NCBI RefSeq assembly: GCF_004123195.1
Contig: NZ_SDLI01000003.1
Coordinates: 372,001 to 436,000 of the forward strand
Direction of reading: 5' to 3'
Origin: Ammoniphilus sp. CFH 90114
GTDB taxonomy: Bacteria; Bacillota; Bacilli; Aneurinibacillales; RAOX-1
Length of the DNA: 64,000 nt
Positions 26,692 through 36,982 of the stretch are shown piece by piece. Every line of letters begins with the position of its first letter. Positions within the stretch are counted from its first letter, which is position 1. The position numbers were made by a program, and so were the translations under genes. The notes below the pieces were generated by a model, which made no database searches, was not told where the DNA came from, and worked only from the letters and a program-made list of their open reading frames with translations.

Positions 26692-27579
26692 ATGAGGAAT
26701 ATTAGAGTTCTGTGGGGAATCATAGGCAGTCTGCTTCTCCTGCTCGGTGTCTTAGGGTGGAACTACAATTCCCTCATCGGAGCAAAGAAGATCGCCCAAG
26801 TGGCGAACGAGTCCATAACGGAAAGTGATTGGACAGATGAATTAAAGCGGATCTACGGTAAACTGGTCTTAGAGAAGATGATTGATCGACGGGTGGTACT
26901 CCTTCAAGCGGAACAAAATGGTGTCACAGTTACTGATCAAGAGATTGATTCGGAGTTGAAAAAATTACAAGATCGCTACGTTAGTTCAGAAAGCTTCTTC
27001 GGAGCCATTCGCAAGGATATGGGTTTGGCTCCTGAAGAATTAAAGGAAGAGCTTCGCCATTATCTATTACTAGAGAAGCTTGCTACACTTGATATTGAAG
27101 TTAGTGATCAGGAATTATTCCGTCATTATGAAGAAAATCGGGCGAATTATAATCAACCTCCCTTGGGTAGAATTTCAGCCATCTATTTAGGGGACAAGAA
27201 TGAAGCAGAACAGGTCATAGCTGAATTACATAAGGGAGCAGACTTCCAAACTTTGGCCAAGGAACGATCAGGGGAAATCTATTCGGCTGCGAGCGGTGGT
27301 GACTTAGGTTGGGTTTCTTTACTAGGGGGAGATGTAGACCAAGAAATCGTGGATGCTGCATTATCCATGAAGGAAGACCAAGTAAGTGAGCCTATTGCAA
27401 TCGAGAAAGGGTATGTTGTCATCAAGCTCCATAAGAAAAGAGAGGCTGTCACCCGCACGTTTGATGATGTAAAGGATGAAATTAAACGTGAGTTAGCTCT
27501 AAATCAAGCGGGATCACTGGAGAATGTGTTGGAAAAGCTGAGGAAGGGCATGGATGTACAAATTTTCCAGAAAAACTAA
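26692..27579 (+). CDS. membrane-anchored PpiC-type peptidyl-prolyl isomerase (YacD-like)
   Basis: The 295-residue protein has one N-terminal membrane segment (about 5-24) without a lipobox, so it is likely an uncleaved anchor with the rest outside the cell. A SurA-like helical region spans about 40-150. A parvulin domain at about 155-250 has GADFQTLAKERS, ASGGDLGWVS and KGYVVIKLHKKRE. B. subtilis has yacD in the same place between hslO and cysK. It is a second foldase in this window besides the lipoprotein at 7759. Substrates are unknown. Confidence 0.88.
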   Translation: MRNIRVLWGIIGSLLLLLGVLGWNYNSLIGAKKIAQVANESITESDWTDELKRIYGKLVLEKMIDRRVVLLQAEQNGVTVTDQEIDSELKKLQDRYVSSESFFGAIRKDMGLAPEELKEELRHYLLLEKLATLDIEVSDQELFRHYEENRANYNQPPLGRISAIYLGDKNEAEQVIAELHKGADFQTLAKERSGEIYSAASGGDLGWVSLLGGDVDQEIVDAALSMKEDQVSEPIAIEKGYVVIKLHKKREAVTRTFDDVKDEIKRELALNQAGSLENVLEKLRKGMDVQIFQKN

Positions 27580-27585
27580 AAGAGA

Positions 27586-27614
27586 TTGACAAAACAGAAT
27601 ACCGCTATTATAAT
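27586..27614 (+). promoter_or_regulatory. consensus sigma-A promoter of cysK
   Basis: TTGACA at 27586-27591, 17 bases, TATAAT at 27609-27614: a perfect consensus promoter. AATACC at 27598-27603 and GGTATT at 27640-27645 form a long-range inverted repeat around the start region, whose meaning is unclear. CymR control, known for cysK in B. subtilis, cannot be confirmed by eye. Confidence 0.8.
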
Positions 27615-27658
27615 TTCTATAAAACCTACTAAATTACTTGGTATTGGAGGAAGAGCGG

Positions 27659-28591
27659 ATGAAAGTGGCCAATTCTATTGTAGACTTGATCGGAAATACT
27701 CCTCTTGTGAAGTTGAATCGTGTCGGTAATCCAGATCATGCAGATATCTACTTGAAGTTAGAATTCTTTAATCCTGGAAGCAGTGTAAAGGACCGTATTG
27801 CTCTAGCTATGATTGAAGCCGCTGAGCAGGATGGGAAGCTAAAGCCTGGTACGACGATCATTGAGCCTACTAGCGGAAATACAGGAATCGGTTTAGCGAT
27901 GGTTGCCGCAGCTAAGGGATATAAGGCTATTCTAGTTATGCCAGAAACAATGAGCTTAGAGCGCCGCAACCTATTGCGTGCTTATGGTGCTGAGCTCGTA
28001 TTGACTCCTGGACCTGAGGGTATGGGTGGAGCGATCCGTAAAGCAACGGAATTAGCAAATGAGAATTCGAACTATTTCATGCCTCAACAGTTCGAGAACC
28101 CTGCCAATCCGAAGATTCACCGTGAAACAACGGGGAAAGAGCTATTGGCACAAGCGGAAGAATTGGGTGGAATCGACGCCTTTGTTTCTGGAATCGGTAC
28201 AGGTGGTACGATTACGGGAGCAGGACAAGTGTTAAAAGAAAAGTATCCTAACATTGAGATCGTAGCGGTTGAACCAGCCGCTTCCCCTGTTCTATCCGGT
28301 GGAAAGCCTGGCCCCCATAAGATCCAAGGGATTGGTGCTGGATTCGTGCCAAGCATCTTGAACACGGAGATTTATGATCAAATCATCGCAGTAGAGAATG
28401 AGGATGCCTTCGAAACGTCCCGTCGAGTTGCAAGAGAAGAAGGAATCCTTGGAGGGATTTCCTCTGGAGCGGCTATTTTCGCTGCTATGAAGGTAGCAGA
28501 AAAGCTGGGTAAAGGAAAGAAAGTTGTAGCCGTTATTCCAAGTAACGGAGAAAGATACTTGAGCACGCCTTTATATCAATTTGAAGAGTAG
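27659..28591 (+). CDS. cysK: cysteine synthase A (O-acetylserine sulfhydrylase)
   Basis: PLP enzyme making cysteine from O-acetylserine and sulfide. The 310-residue protein has the PLP lysine motif [10 protein letters not shown] near residue 40 (K42 region), the substrate loop PTSGNTGIG near 68 and the phosphate-binding [13 protein letters not shown] near 176. [10 protein letters not shown] and GISSGAA also occur. Start at 27659 follows TTGGAGGAAG. The ORF could begin seven codons earlier but without a ribosome site. It works with CysE (58 kb), which supplies O-acetylserine. Confidence 0.97.
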   Translation: MKVANSIVDLIGNTPLVKLNRVGNPDHADIYLKLEFFNPGSSVKDRIALAMIEAAEQDGKLKPGTTIIEPTSGNTGIGLAMVAAAKGYKAILVMPETMSLERRNLLRAYGAELVLTPGPEGMGGAIRKATELANENSNYFMPQQFENPANPKIHRETTGKELLAQAEELGGIDAFVSGIGTGGTITGAGQVLKEKYPNIEIVAVEPAASPVLSGGKPGPHKIQGIGAGFVPSILNTEIYDQIIAVENEDAFETSRRVAREEGILGGISSGAAIFAAMKVAEKLGKGKKVVAVIPSNGERYLSTPLYQFEE

Positions 28592-28605
28592 TCGTTTTTT
28601 TGATG

Positions 28606-28640
28606 AGCTGCCTAACTAGCTGTTGGGTGGCTTTTCTTTT
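28606..28640 (+). terminator. intrinsic terminator after cysK
   Basis: AGCTGCCTAAC at 28606-28616 pairs with GTTGGGTGGCT at 28622-28632 (three G-U), followed by TTTCTTTT. Confidence 0.65.
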
Positions 28641-28709
28641 TGGATTTTATAATTGGGAAGGGATTATGTTAAAATAAGCCTAGCATAAGTTGGATATAGG
28701 AGTGACTAT

Positions 28710-30146
28710 ATGATCGGGATTTCGAAAGAGGATTATCAAGATTATATCAATCGAGGCTTTAATGTGATTCCATTGATCGCCAAATGGGATCACGCACCAG
28801 ATTTAGCGGAGATATATGAGCTTTTCTGCCCGGACCCTGAGACGGGTGGATTATTAGAAAGCGGACGGGCAGGTAAGTACTCTTATGTGGCATTCACCCC
28901 TGTTGCGGAAGTGGTAACTCATCGTGCTGGGACGGATCCGCTAATTACTCTAGAAAAGTTAATGGCCCAATGGAAGTCACCGCGTATAGTGCAAGGTCCA
29001 GACTGGCAGGGAGGAGCGCTTGGCTTTCTCTCTTATGATCTCGTACAGCACTTAGAGAAAATGCCCGATCATGCTCATGATGATCTGCTGCTCCCTAATC
29101 TCATGTTTACGGTTTATCGAGACTGTATTGCTATCGATCATCAAGAGAAGGCCTGTTACCTCATAACAAATGTGATTGTGGATCAAGAAGATGATGATGA
29201 GCAAGGGAATAACCGTTTGCAAATGATGATGGATAAGATCCTGACTTTGAAGGCTCCAATGGACAAGCCTGCCAAGGTTGAACTTACAGAAAGTAGTCTT
29301 CAGGTCGATCCTTCCTTCTCGAAGGAACAGTTTGAGCAAGCGGTTCTAAAGGTACAAGAATACATTCGGTCTGGGGACGTATTCCAAGTTAATCTTTCCG
29401 TAAGACAGGATTTTCCTTTAACAACTACGCCTTGGGAGGTATATAAGACCTTAAGAAGGATTAATCCTTCCCCTTATATGGCTTATCTTCATTATCCTGA
29501 TTATCAGGTGGTCTCGGCGTCTCCTGAGCTTCTGATTAAACTGCAAGGGTCTAAGCTAAGCACGAGGCCGATTGCGGGAACAAGACCTCGCGGGAAAGAC
29601 CGGGAAGAAGATTTGAGATTGGCCAACGAATTGATTGAGAATGAGAAAGAGCGAGCTGAACACATTATGCTAGTGGACTTGGAGCGTAATGATTTAGGAC
29701 GAGTATGCAAGTATGGTACGGTTCAGGTTACGGATCTTATGGTCATTGAAGAATACTCTCATGTGATGCATATCGTATCCCATGTAGAGGGTGAACTGGC
29801 TGAAGGAAAAACAGCCTATGATGCGATAGGAGCCTGTTTCCCGGGAGGTACCATTACAGGGGCTCCGAAGATCCGCACGATGGAGATTATTGAGGAATTA
29901 GAACCAGTAAAGCGTGGATTGTACACGGGTTCCATCGGTTGGATTGGTTTTAATGGGGACTTAGAGTTGAATATCGTGATTCGCACCCTTGTGGCCAAAA
30001 ATGGATGGGGACATGTACAGGCTGGAGCGGGAATAGTTATTGACTCTAAGCCTGAAGCGGAGTATTATGAATCATTAAAGAAGGCAGAAGCCGTTCTTAA
30101 AGCCGTACAATTAAGCCAAGAACAGAACAAGTTGAGCAGAGTTTAG
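28710..30146 (+). CDS. pabB: chorismate-utilising aminodeoxychorismate synthase component I
   Basis: The large subunit converts chorismate plus ammonia to 4-amino-4-deoxychorismate for folate. The 478-residue protein shows the chorismate-binding core: SASPELLIKL, RPIAGTRPRG near 288, VDLERNDLGRV near 324 and HIVSHVEG near 355. PGGTITGAPK and QAGAGIVIDS follow. The sequence reads PIAGT, as in anthranilate synthase TrpE, where E. coli PabB has PIKGT. So the PabB call rests on the pabA-pabC-fol neighbours. It heads a nine-gene folate run. Confidence 0.88.
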   Translation: MIGISKEDYQDYINRGFNVIPLIAKWDHAPDLAEIYELFCPDPETGGLLESGRAGKYSYVAFTPVAEVVTHRAGTDPLITLEKLMAQWKSPRIVQGPDWQGGALGFLSYDLVQHLEKMPDHAHDDLLLPNLMFTVYRDCIAIDHQEKACYLITNVIVDQEDDDEQGNNRLQMMMDKILTLKAPMDKPAKVELTESSLQVDPSFSKEQFEQAVLKVQEYIRSGDVFQVNLSVRQDFPLTTTPWEVYKTLRRINPSPYMAYLHYPDYQVVSASPELLIKLQGSKLSTRPIAGTRPRGKDREEDLRLANELIENEKERAEHIMLVDLERNDLGRVCKYGTVQVTDLMVIEEYSHVMHIVSHVEGELAEGKTAYDAIGACFPGGTITGAPKIRTMEIIEELEPVKRGLYTGSIGWIGFNGDLELNIVIRTLVAKNGWGHVQAGAGIVIDSKPEAEYYESLKKAEAVLKAVQLSQEQNKLSRV

Positions 30147-30162
30147 AGAGGAGAGATAAGTC

Positions 30163-30744
30163 ATGATACTGATGATTGATAACTATGATTCGTTTACCTA
30201 TAATTTGGTGCAGTTCTTAGGTGAACTAGGTGAGGAATTACAGGTGCATCGCAATGATAAGATTACCTTAGAACAAATCGAGGCATTGAATCCGGATCAT
30301 ATTGTGATTTCGCCTGGTCCATGTTCACCGAACGAAGCAGGGATTAGTCTGCAAGTGATTGAAAAGTTTTCAGGCATGATTCCCATTCTAGGAGTCTGTC
30401 TAGGCCATCAATCCATTGCCCAAGCCTTCGGAGGAAAGGTAATACGGTCTGAGCGATTGATGCATGGGAAATCGTCGCCGGTCTATCATGATGGCAAGAC
30501 GATCTTCGAGGGAATTCCTTCCCCGTATACGGCAACTCGTTATCATTCTCTCATTGTAGAGAAAGAATCACTCCCAGAATGTCTAGAGATATCCGCTTGG
30601 ACAGAGGAAGGCGAGATTATGGGTCTGCGTCACAAGAGCCTCTTAGTAGAGGGTGTGCAGTTTCACCCTGAGTCCATCATCACGGATTATGGCAAGGAGC
30701 TTTTAAGAAACTTTATAGAGATCAAACAAGTAGGTTTGAAATAG
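30163..30744 (+). CDS. pabA: glutamine amidotransferase of aminodeoxychorismate/anthranilate synthase
   Basis: Supplies ammonia from glutamine to PabB. The 193-residue class I amidotransferase has [12 protein letters not shown] at the start, [11 protein letters not shown] near 49, the nucleophile elbow GVCLGHQ (Cys near 79) and GVQFHPES near 167, giving the Cys-His-Glu triad. In B. subtilis the same protein serves both folate and tryptophan synthesis, which may also be true here. GAGAGGAG precedes the ATG. It abuts pabC with no gap. Confidence 0.95.
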   Translation: MILMIDNYDSFTYNLVQFLGELGEELQVHRNDKITLEQIEALNPDHIVISPGPCSPNEAGISLQVIEKFSGMIPILGVCLGHQSIAQAFGGKVIRSERLMHGKSSPVYHDGKTIFEGIPSPYTATRYHSLIVEKESLPECLEISAWTEEGEIMGLRHKSLLVEGVQFHPESIITDYGKELLRNFIEIKQVGLK

Positions 30745-31596
30745 ATGAAAGTGTTTTTGAATGGAAAGGTTCTAACTGAAGAGGAAGCCGTGATATCTGT
30801 TTTTGATCACGGTTTTCTTTATGGCTATGGTTTATTTGAGACGTTGCGTTCCTACAGTGGAAGGATTTTTCTCTTTCAAGATCATTATGAGCGATTGAGG
30901 ATAGCGGCGCAAGATTATCAAATACATATGAATAAAACCCTGCTACAGTTGCAGAATGATATATACCAAACGATGGAAGCTAACGGACTCCAGGATGCCT
31001 ATATCAGGATCACGCTAAGTGGTGGCCCAGAAGGATTGGGACTTCACGGAGAGGAGCATCATTCGCCTACTTGGTTAATCATGACTAAACCATTAGGCTC
31101 TTGGCCTGCTGCGAAAAGTCTAGTAAGCTTAAATATAAAACGTTCCACTCCAGAAGGGACAAGACGTGCGAAGTCTATGTCCTTTGCAAATAACATGTTA
31201 GCGAAGAAGGAGCTCGTGCAACGAAAGGAAGGCTCAGCTGAAGGAATCTTTTTCAATAACCAGGGCTTTATTGTCGAAGGTACAGTCAGTAACATCTTCT
31301 TTGTTAAAAATAATTGCTTGTACACTCCTCATGTTGAAACGGGCTTGTTAGCTGGTGTAACACGTCAGTTTATTTTTCGTCTAGCTAAAGAGAATCAGAT
31401 TCCATATGAAGAAGGCTTCTATACCATAGAAGACCTGCTTGAAGCGGATGAGATTTTTATTACCAACTCTATTCAACAAATCATTCCAGTTAAAGAAGTG
31501 GATCATCAGCCTGTTTCTCTCGTCATGGGGCCACTTACATCCTTCTTTATGCAGAAATATGAGCAAGAGGTCGATAAGTTAGGAGCTGATACCTGA
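30745..31596 (+). CDS. pabC: 4-amino-4-deoxychorismate lyase
   Basis: PLP fold-type IV enzyme that releases p-aminobenzoate and pyruvate. The 283-residue protein has FDHGFLYGYGLFETLR near residue 20, the Lys region RAKSMSFANNMLAKKELV near 145 (active-site Lys), EGTVSNIFFVK near 178 and TGLLAGVTR near 198. Its ATG follows the pabA stop directly, with GTAGGT inside pabA as ribosome site. A D-amino-acid or branched-chain aminotransferase is the alternative, but the neighbours favour PabC. Confidence 0.93.
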   Translation: MKVFLNGKVLTEEEAVISVFDHGFLYGYGLFETLRSYSGRIFLFQDHYERLRIAAQDYQIHMNKTLLQLQNDIYQTMEANGLQDAYIRITLSGGPEGLGLHGEEHHSPTWLIMTKPLGSWPAAKSLVSLNIKRSTPEGTRRAKSMSFANNMLAKKELVQRKEGSAEGIFFNNQGFIVEGTVSNIFFVKNNCLYTPHVETGLLAGVTRQFIFRLAKENQIPYEEGFYTIEDLLEADEIFITNSIQQIIPVKEVDHQPVSLVMGPLTSFFMQKYEQEVDKLGADT

Positions 31597-32432
31597 TGAA
31601 CATAACCGAAAGTCCCACTCGGATTCCTCGCTTAGGGGAAAAAACGCTAATAATGGGAATTGTGAATACCACACCGGACTCTTTTTCCGATGGGGGAAGA
31701 TACAATACGGTAGAGCAAGCTGTGACTCATGCGAAGAAATTGGTTGGAGATGGAGCAGACATACTGGACATTGGTGGGGAATCGACACGACCAGGGTCTG
31801 CAAGTGTTAGTCTTGAAGAAGAATTACAGCGTGTCATTCCTGTTATTAAGGCGATAAGAAATGAGATTAAAGAAATTCCGATCTCTATCGATACATATAA
31901 AGCTGAGGTGGCTCAGCAAGCAATCCTTGCGGGGGCAGACATCATCAACGATATTTGGGGAGCTAAGGCTGACCCTCGTATGGCGAACGTTGCAGCAGAA
32001 TATCAAGTACCAATAATTCTTATGCATAATAGACAAAATAAAAATTATCATCACTTGATCAATGACATGAAAGCAGACCTTTTGGAGAGTATCGACATTT
32101 GTAAACAGGCAGGAGTACAAGATGATGCGATATGGATTGATCCGGGCATCGGATTTGCCAAAACATATGAACATAATCTCGAGGTCATGGCCAAGCTAGA
32201 ACAGTTTGTTGCTATGGGATATCCTGTACTGCTCGGTACTTCTAGAAAATCTTTTATCGGATTGGCTTTAGACCTACCGGTTGAAGAGCGATTAGAAGGG
32301 ACTCTTGCCACGGTTTGCTACGGCGTTCAGAAAGGCTGCCAAGTGATTCGTGTACACGATGTAAAAGAAACGGTTAGAGCATGTGAGATGATGGATAAAA
32401 TGATGTATTGGGAGGGAGCAAACCATGGATAA
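31596..32432 (+). CDS. folP: dihydropteroate synthase
   Basis: Joins p-aminobenzoate to the pterin diphosphate and is the target of sulfonamides. The 278-residue protein has MGIVNTTPDSFSDGG near residue 19, DIGGESTRPGS near 55, SIDTYKAEVA, INDIWG, DPGIGFAKT near 182 and the C-terminal RVHDV. The ATG overlaps the pabC stop (TGATG) and the 3' end overlaps folB by eight bases, so translation is coupled on both sides. Confidence 0.97.
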   Translation: MNITESPTRIPRLGEKTLIMGIVNTTPDSFSDGGRYNTVEQAVTHAKKLVGDGADILDIGGESTRPGSASVSLEEELQRVIPVIKAIRNEIKEIPISIDTYKAEVAQQAILAGADIINDIWGAKADPRMANVAAEYQVPIILMHNRQNKNYHHLINDMKADLLESIDICKQAGVQDDAIWIDPGIGFAKTYEHNLEVMAKLEQFVAMGYPVLLGTSRKSFIGLALDLPVEERLEGTLATVCYGVQKGCQVIRVHDVKETVRACEMMDKMMYWEGANHG

Positions 32433-32784
32433 AATTTATTTTAACGGGATGGAGTTCTACGGATACCATGGCGTGTTTCCGGAGGAAAACAAGCTAGGAC
32501 AGCGGTATATTGTAGATATTGAGCTTTATCTTGATCTTAGTAGAGCAGCACAAACCGATGACTTAGAACATACCATCAATTATGCACAAGTATATGAGCT
32601 ATGTAAGAACATTGTAGAGAATGAAACATTTCAATTAGTGGAAAAGGTAGCTCAACAAATTGCTGAAAGATCTTTACAGCAATTTCATCTATTAGATGAA
32701 TTGATGGTACGAGTGACCAAACCTGATCCTCCGATCGCGGGTCATTATGATTCCGTCGCTGTTGAAATTAGAAGAGGACGATAG
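32425..32784 (+). CDS. folB: dihydroneopterin aldolase
   Basis: Cleaves 7,8-dihydroneopterin to 6-hydroxymethyl-dihydropterin. The 119-residue protein has FYGYHGVFPEENKLGQRY near residue 12, the typical YxxVY-type TINYAQVYE near 54 and LVEKVAQQIAE near 74, with the catalytic lysine in VTKPDPPI near residue 100. GGAGGGAG precedes the ATG. Confidence 0.97.
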   Translation: MDKIYFNGMEFYGYHGVFPEENKLGQRYIVDIELYLDLSRAAQTDDLEHTINYAQVYELCKNIVENETFQLVEKVAQQIAERSLQQFHLLDELMVRVTKPDPPIAGHYDSVAVEIRRGR

Positions 32785-32787
32785 AGT

Positions 32788-33321
32788 ATGGTTCCTTTTT
32801 ATTTATCCCTGGGTTCAAATCTAGGGGACCGTCTAAATTACTTATCAAAAGCCATATTGGCTCTTAAGAAACAATCGTCTGTTATATTGGAGTCGTATTC
32901 GAGTATCTACGAAACCGATCCTGTTGGTTATACGGATCAGCCAGCCTTCTTAAATATGGTCGTAGGGGGGAAGACAGGTCTGTCCCCCCATGAGTTGTTG
33001 CATATGATCTTGGATTTGGAACGCCAATTAGGCAGAAAGCGGGATATACGTTACGGCCCTCGAACCATCGATTTGGATATTTTAGTTTTTGGAACCGCTA
33101 AGTTGAAGGAAGAGGAATTAGAAGTCCCTCATCCAAGAATGGCTGATCGGGCATTTGTCATGATCCCATTAGCTGAGATTGCACCAGACTTTCCTATTCC
33201 TATACTGTCAAATGAAAAAACAACACCGGTGGAGCTATTAGAGAAGGTTACAGATAAGAGTGGTGTGAGAAAATGGAAGAACATCGATTGGGCAACAGAA
33301 TTCGAGCTTTTCGAAAACTAA
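32788..33321 (+). CDS. folK: 6-hydroxymethyl-7,8-dihydropterin pyrophosphokinase
   Basis: Activates the pterin with ATP before FolP. The 177-residue protein has LSLGSNLGDR at residues 6-15, YETDPVGYTDQPAFLNMV near 46, RKRDIRYGPRTIDLDIL near 83 and VPHPRMADRAFVMIPL near 112. The last 49 bases overlap the start of yazB in another frame, and the C-terminal 16 residues are poorly conserved in the family. Confidence 0.96.
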   Translation: MVPFYLSLGSNLGDRLNYLSKAILALKKQSSVILESYSSIYETDPVGYTDQPAFLNMVVGGKTGLSPHELLHMILDLERQLGRKRDIRYGPRTIDLDILVFGTAKLKEEELEVPHPRMADRAFVMIPLAEIAPDFPIPILSNEKTTPVELLEKVTDKSGVRKWKNIDWATEFELFEN

Positions 33322-33503
33322 AGGGATATACCCAACAAGAGTTTGCGGAAAAAATGGGTGTTTCTGTAGCTCTTCTTGGCTCGGTGGAGCGAGGCATGAA
33401 GGAGCCTTCCGAGATGATGATGAAGCGGATTGGTGAACTCTTAGGAATTGAGCTAAGTGAACTTCTGGCCGCTCCGAAAATAGACCATAAAGAGGGATCT
33501 TAA
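33273..33503 (+). CDS. yazB: small XRE-family DNA-binding protein YazB
   Basis: Seventy-six residues with a Cro/C1-type helix-turn-helix (about residues 9-64, GNRIRAFRKLKGYTQQEFAEKMG then LLGSVERG). B. subtilis has yazB between folK and dusB with no defined function. The ATG at 33273 lies 49 bases inside folK, so expression is tied to the folate operon. Two bases separate it from dusB. Whether it regulates this operon is unknown. Confidence 0.88.
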   Translation: MEEHRLGNRIRAFRKLKGYTQQEFAEKMGVSVALLGSVERGMKEPSEMMMKRIGELLGIELSELLAAPKIDHKEGS

Positions 33504-33504
33504 A

Positions 33505-34512
33505 ATGAATAAGTTGAAAATCGGAAACATTGAAATGAAAAACAATGTCGTACTCGCTCCGATGGCAGGAGTCTGCAACCCAGCCTTCCGGCTTATCGCC
33601 AAGGAGTTCGGTACAGGACTAGTCTGCGCGGAAATGGTAAGCGATAAAGCAGTGATTCATGGGAATGAGAGAACCATGAAGATGCTTTTCGTAGATGAGC
33701 AAGAAAAGCCGTTAAGCCTGCAAATCTTCGGGGGTGAAAAAGAAAGCCTAGTAGCCGCCGCAAAATATGTAGATAAGCATACGAATGCCGATATTATTGA
33801 TATTAACATGGGCTGTCCTGTGCCTAAGGTGGTCAGCTGTGAAGCAGGGGCCAAGTGGTTGCTTGATCCGAATAAAATCGAGGAAATGGTCTCAGCTGTG
33901 GTCGAAGCAGTAGATAAACCGGTTACCGTGAAGATGCGTATTGGTTGGGATGAGGATCACATTTATGCCGTGCAAAATGCTCAAGCAGTGGAGAGAGCAG
34001 GAGGACAAGCGGTTGCTGTTCATGGCCGAACTCGTGTTCAGATGTATGAAGGGAAAGCGAATTGGGACATTATTGGAGATGTGAAGAAAAATGTTAAGAT
34101 TCCCGTTATCGGGAATGGAGACGTGGTCACACCCGAAGATGCCAAGCGCATGCTCGACATAACGGGATGCGATGGTGTGATGATCGGACGTGGTGCTCTA
34201 GGAAACCCTTGGATGCTTTATCGTACCGTACATTATCTTCAAACAGGCGAATTGCTCCCTGAGCCAGGTGCGAAGGAGAAGATTGAGATCTGTTTGCTGC
34301 ACGCGGATCGCCTAATCGATCTTAAAGGCGAGAAGATAGCTATTCAAGAAATGAGAAAGCATGCCGCCTGGTATCTTAAGGGCCTAAAAAATTCCGCCCT
34401 TGTTCGCCAGAAGATTAACGAGCAAGAAACAAGGGAAGGATTGAGTAAGCTACTTCTTTCTTATGTGGAACAAGTGGAATGTGAACAAGAAAAAGAGGAA
34501 GTTGTTCACTAA
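33505..34512 (+). CDS. dusB: tRNA-dihydrouridine synthase B
   Basis: FMN enzyme reducing uridines in the tRNA D-arm. The 335-residue protein has NVVLAPMAGVCNPAFR near residue 15, INMGCPVPKV near 97 with the catalytic Cys, VKMRIGWD near 146, AVHGRTR near 175, GNGDVVTPEDA near 205 and GVMIGRGALGNPW near 228. AGAGGG precedes the ATG. It ends the folate run. greA has its own promoter. Confidence 0.96.
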   Translation: MNKLKIGNIEMKNNVVLAPMAGVCNPAFRLIAKEFGTGLVCAEMVSDKAVIHGNERTMKMLFVDEQEKPLSLQIFGGEKESLVAAAKYVDKHTNADIIDINMGCPVPKVVSCEAGAKWLLDPNKIEEMVSAVVEAVDKPVTVKMRIGWDEDHIYAVQNAQAVERAGGQAVAVHGRTRVQMYEGKANWDIIGDVKKNVKIPVIGNGDVVTPEDAKRMLDITGCDGVMIGRGALGNPWMLYRTVHYLQTGELLPEPGAKEKIEICLLHADRLIDLKGEKIAIQEMRKHAAWYLKGLKNSALVRQKINEQETREGLSKLLLSYVEQVECEQEKEEVVH

Positions 34513-34518
34513 AGATAT

Positions 34519-34547
34519 TTGACAAGGAATACTAATTCCCATATAAT
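34519..34547 (+). promoter_or_regulatory. consensus sigma-A promoter of greA
   Basis: TTGACA at 34519-34524, 17 bases, TATAAT at 34542-34547: a perfect match. The spacer contains an inverted repeat, GGAAT-ACTA-ATTCC (34526-34539). Transcription would begin near 34554, giving a leader of about 155 bases. Confidence 0.85.
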
Positions 34548-34710
34548 ACCTATGATATACAACCCTAAATGGGCTTGTAGTGGGATATAAGCCTCTCACT
34601 TCGTAATAAGCTTGATGCCTTAACTCAGGGCTATAAGCATATTTAGTTCGTTTTTGCATATAATTGACCATATTTCGGTTCAATAAAAATAGCATCGGGG
34701 GGAATAAAAC
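34548..34710 (+). promoter_or_regulatory. long structured leader of greA
   Basis: No gene is visible between the promoter and greA. The leader can form a hairpin with GCTT/AAGC and GCC/GGGC arms near 34607-34640, and a smaller GGCTT/AAGCC pairing upstream. It does not match a riboswitch class I know. Confidence 0.35.
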
Positions 34711-35190
34711 ATGTCTGAAAAAGAGGTATTTCTGACGCCGGAAGGTTTAAAGAACTTAGAGGAAGAGCTTGAGCATCTGAAATCGGTAAAACGCCGTGAA
34801 GTTGCCGAAAGAATTAAGGAAGCAATTAGCTATGGAGATCTAAGCGAGAACTCTGAGTATGAAGAATCAAAGAATGAACAGGCGTTTATTGAAGGACGCA
34901 TTATAACCCTAGAGAAGATGCTTCGTAATGCCCGAGTGATCAGCCAGGAAGATCTAGATCAAGGGGTAGTGAACGTTGGTACTACTGTAAAGCTGAAGGA
35001 TCTAGAATACGGTGACGTTGTAGACTACACGATCGTTGGTTCTGCAGAATCCGATCCAGCTAATAACAAGATCTCGAATGAATCCCCTGTTGGCCAAGCG
35101 CTTCTAGGGAAGTCTAAGGGTGCTGTCGTTGATGTACAAGTACCTGCGGGTGTAATTCAGTACGAGATATTAGACATTAAGTTAAAGTAA
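34711..35190 (+). CDS. greA: transcription elongation factor GreA
   Basis: Rescues backtracked RNA polymerase by stimulating transcript cleavage. The 159-residue protein has the N-terminal antiparallel coiled coil with the acidic tip [20 protein letters not shown] near residues 42-61 (catalytic D and E). The C-terminal FKBP-like domain has the signature [28 protein letters not shown] precedes the ATG. A consensus promoter and long leader lie upstream. Confidence 0.98.
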   Translation: MSEKEVFLTPEGLKNLEEELEHLKSVKRREVAERIKEAISYGDLSENSEYEESKNEQAFIEGRIITLEKMLRNARVISQEDLDQGVVNVGTTVKLKDLEYGDVVDYTIVGSAESDPANNKISNESPVGQALLGKSKGAVVDVQVPAGVIQYEILDIKLK

Positions 35191-35224
35191 TCACTTAAGA
35201 GTAAGGGATGATCGAGGGAGTTGA

Positions 35225-36748
<1,524 letters not shown>

Positions 36749-36755
36749 AAAGGAG

Positions 36756-36787
36756 CACGGATTCCTGAATGGGGTCCGTGTTTTTTT
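36756..36787 (+). terminator. intrinsic terminator after lysS
   Basis: CACGGATTCC at 36756-36765 and GGGGTCCGTG at 36771-36780 pair (two G-U) around TGAAT, followed by seven T. Confidence 0.9.
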
Positions 36788-36982
36788 GATTTTCGTTAAT
36801 TTGTAGCCTCTTTTTGCTGGGTTTGATGGATTATTGGGATTAATGAACGAGTAAGAGGGCTTAATAAAATGAATAATTGGCTGGAAAGGGCACTATTTTT
36901 TGAAAAAAGAGCGTATTTTTTACTGGTCGGTAGATGAAGTCGTTTAGTAGGGAGACTTGAAGCTCTCTTTGTGGGAGCGAAA
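36788..36982. other. AT-rich spacer with no gene
   Basis: I see no coding signal, tRNA or strong hairpin between the lysS terminator and the repeat array. T-rich runs (ATTTTTT) occur at 36895-36920. No rRNA-like sequence remains, although this is the site of an rRNA operon in B. subtilis. Confidence 0.5.

Noticed and set aside
28653-28675. Possible promoter before pabB (TTGGGA with TAAAAT)
   Set aside because: The elements are only 11 bp apart and other pairings are poor, so pabB may rely on read-through or on a promoter I cannot see.
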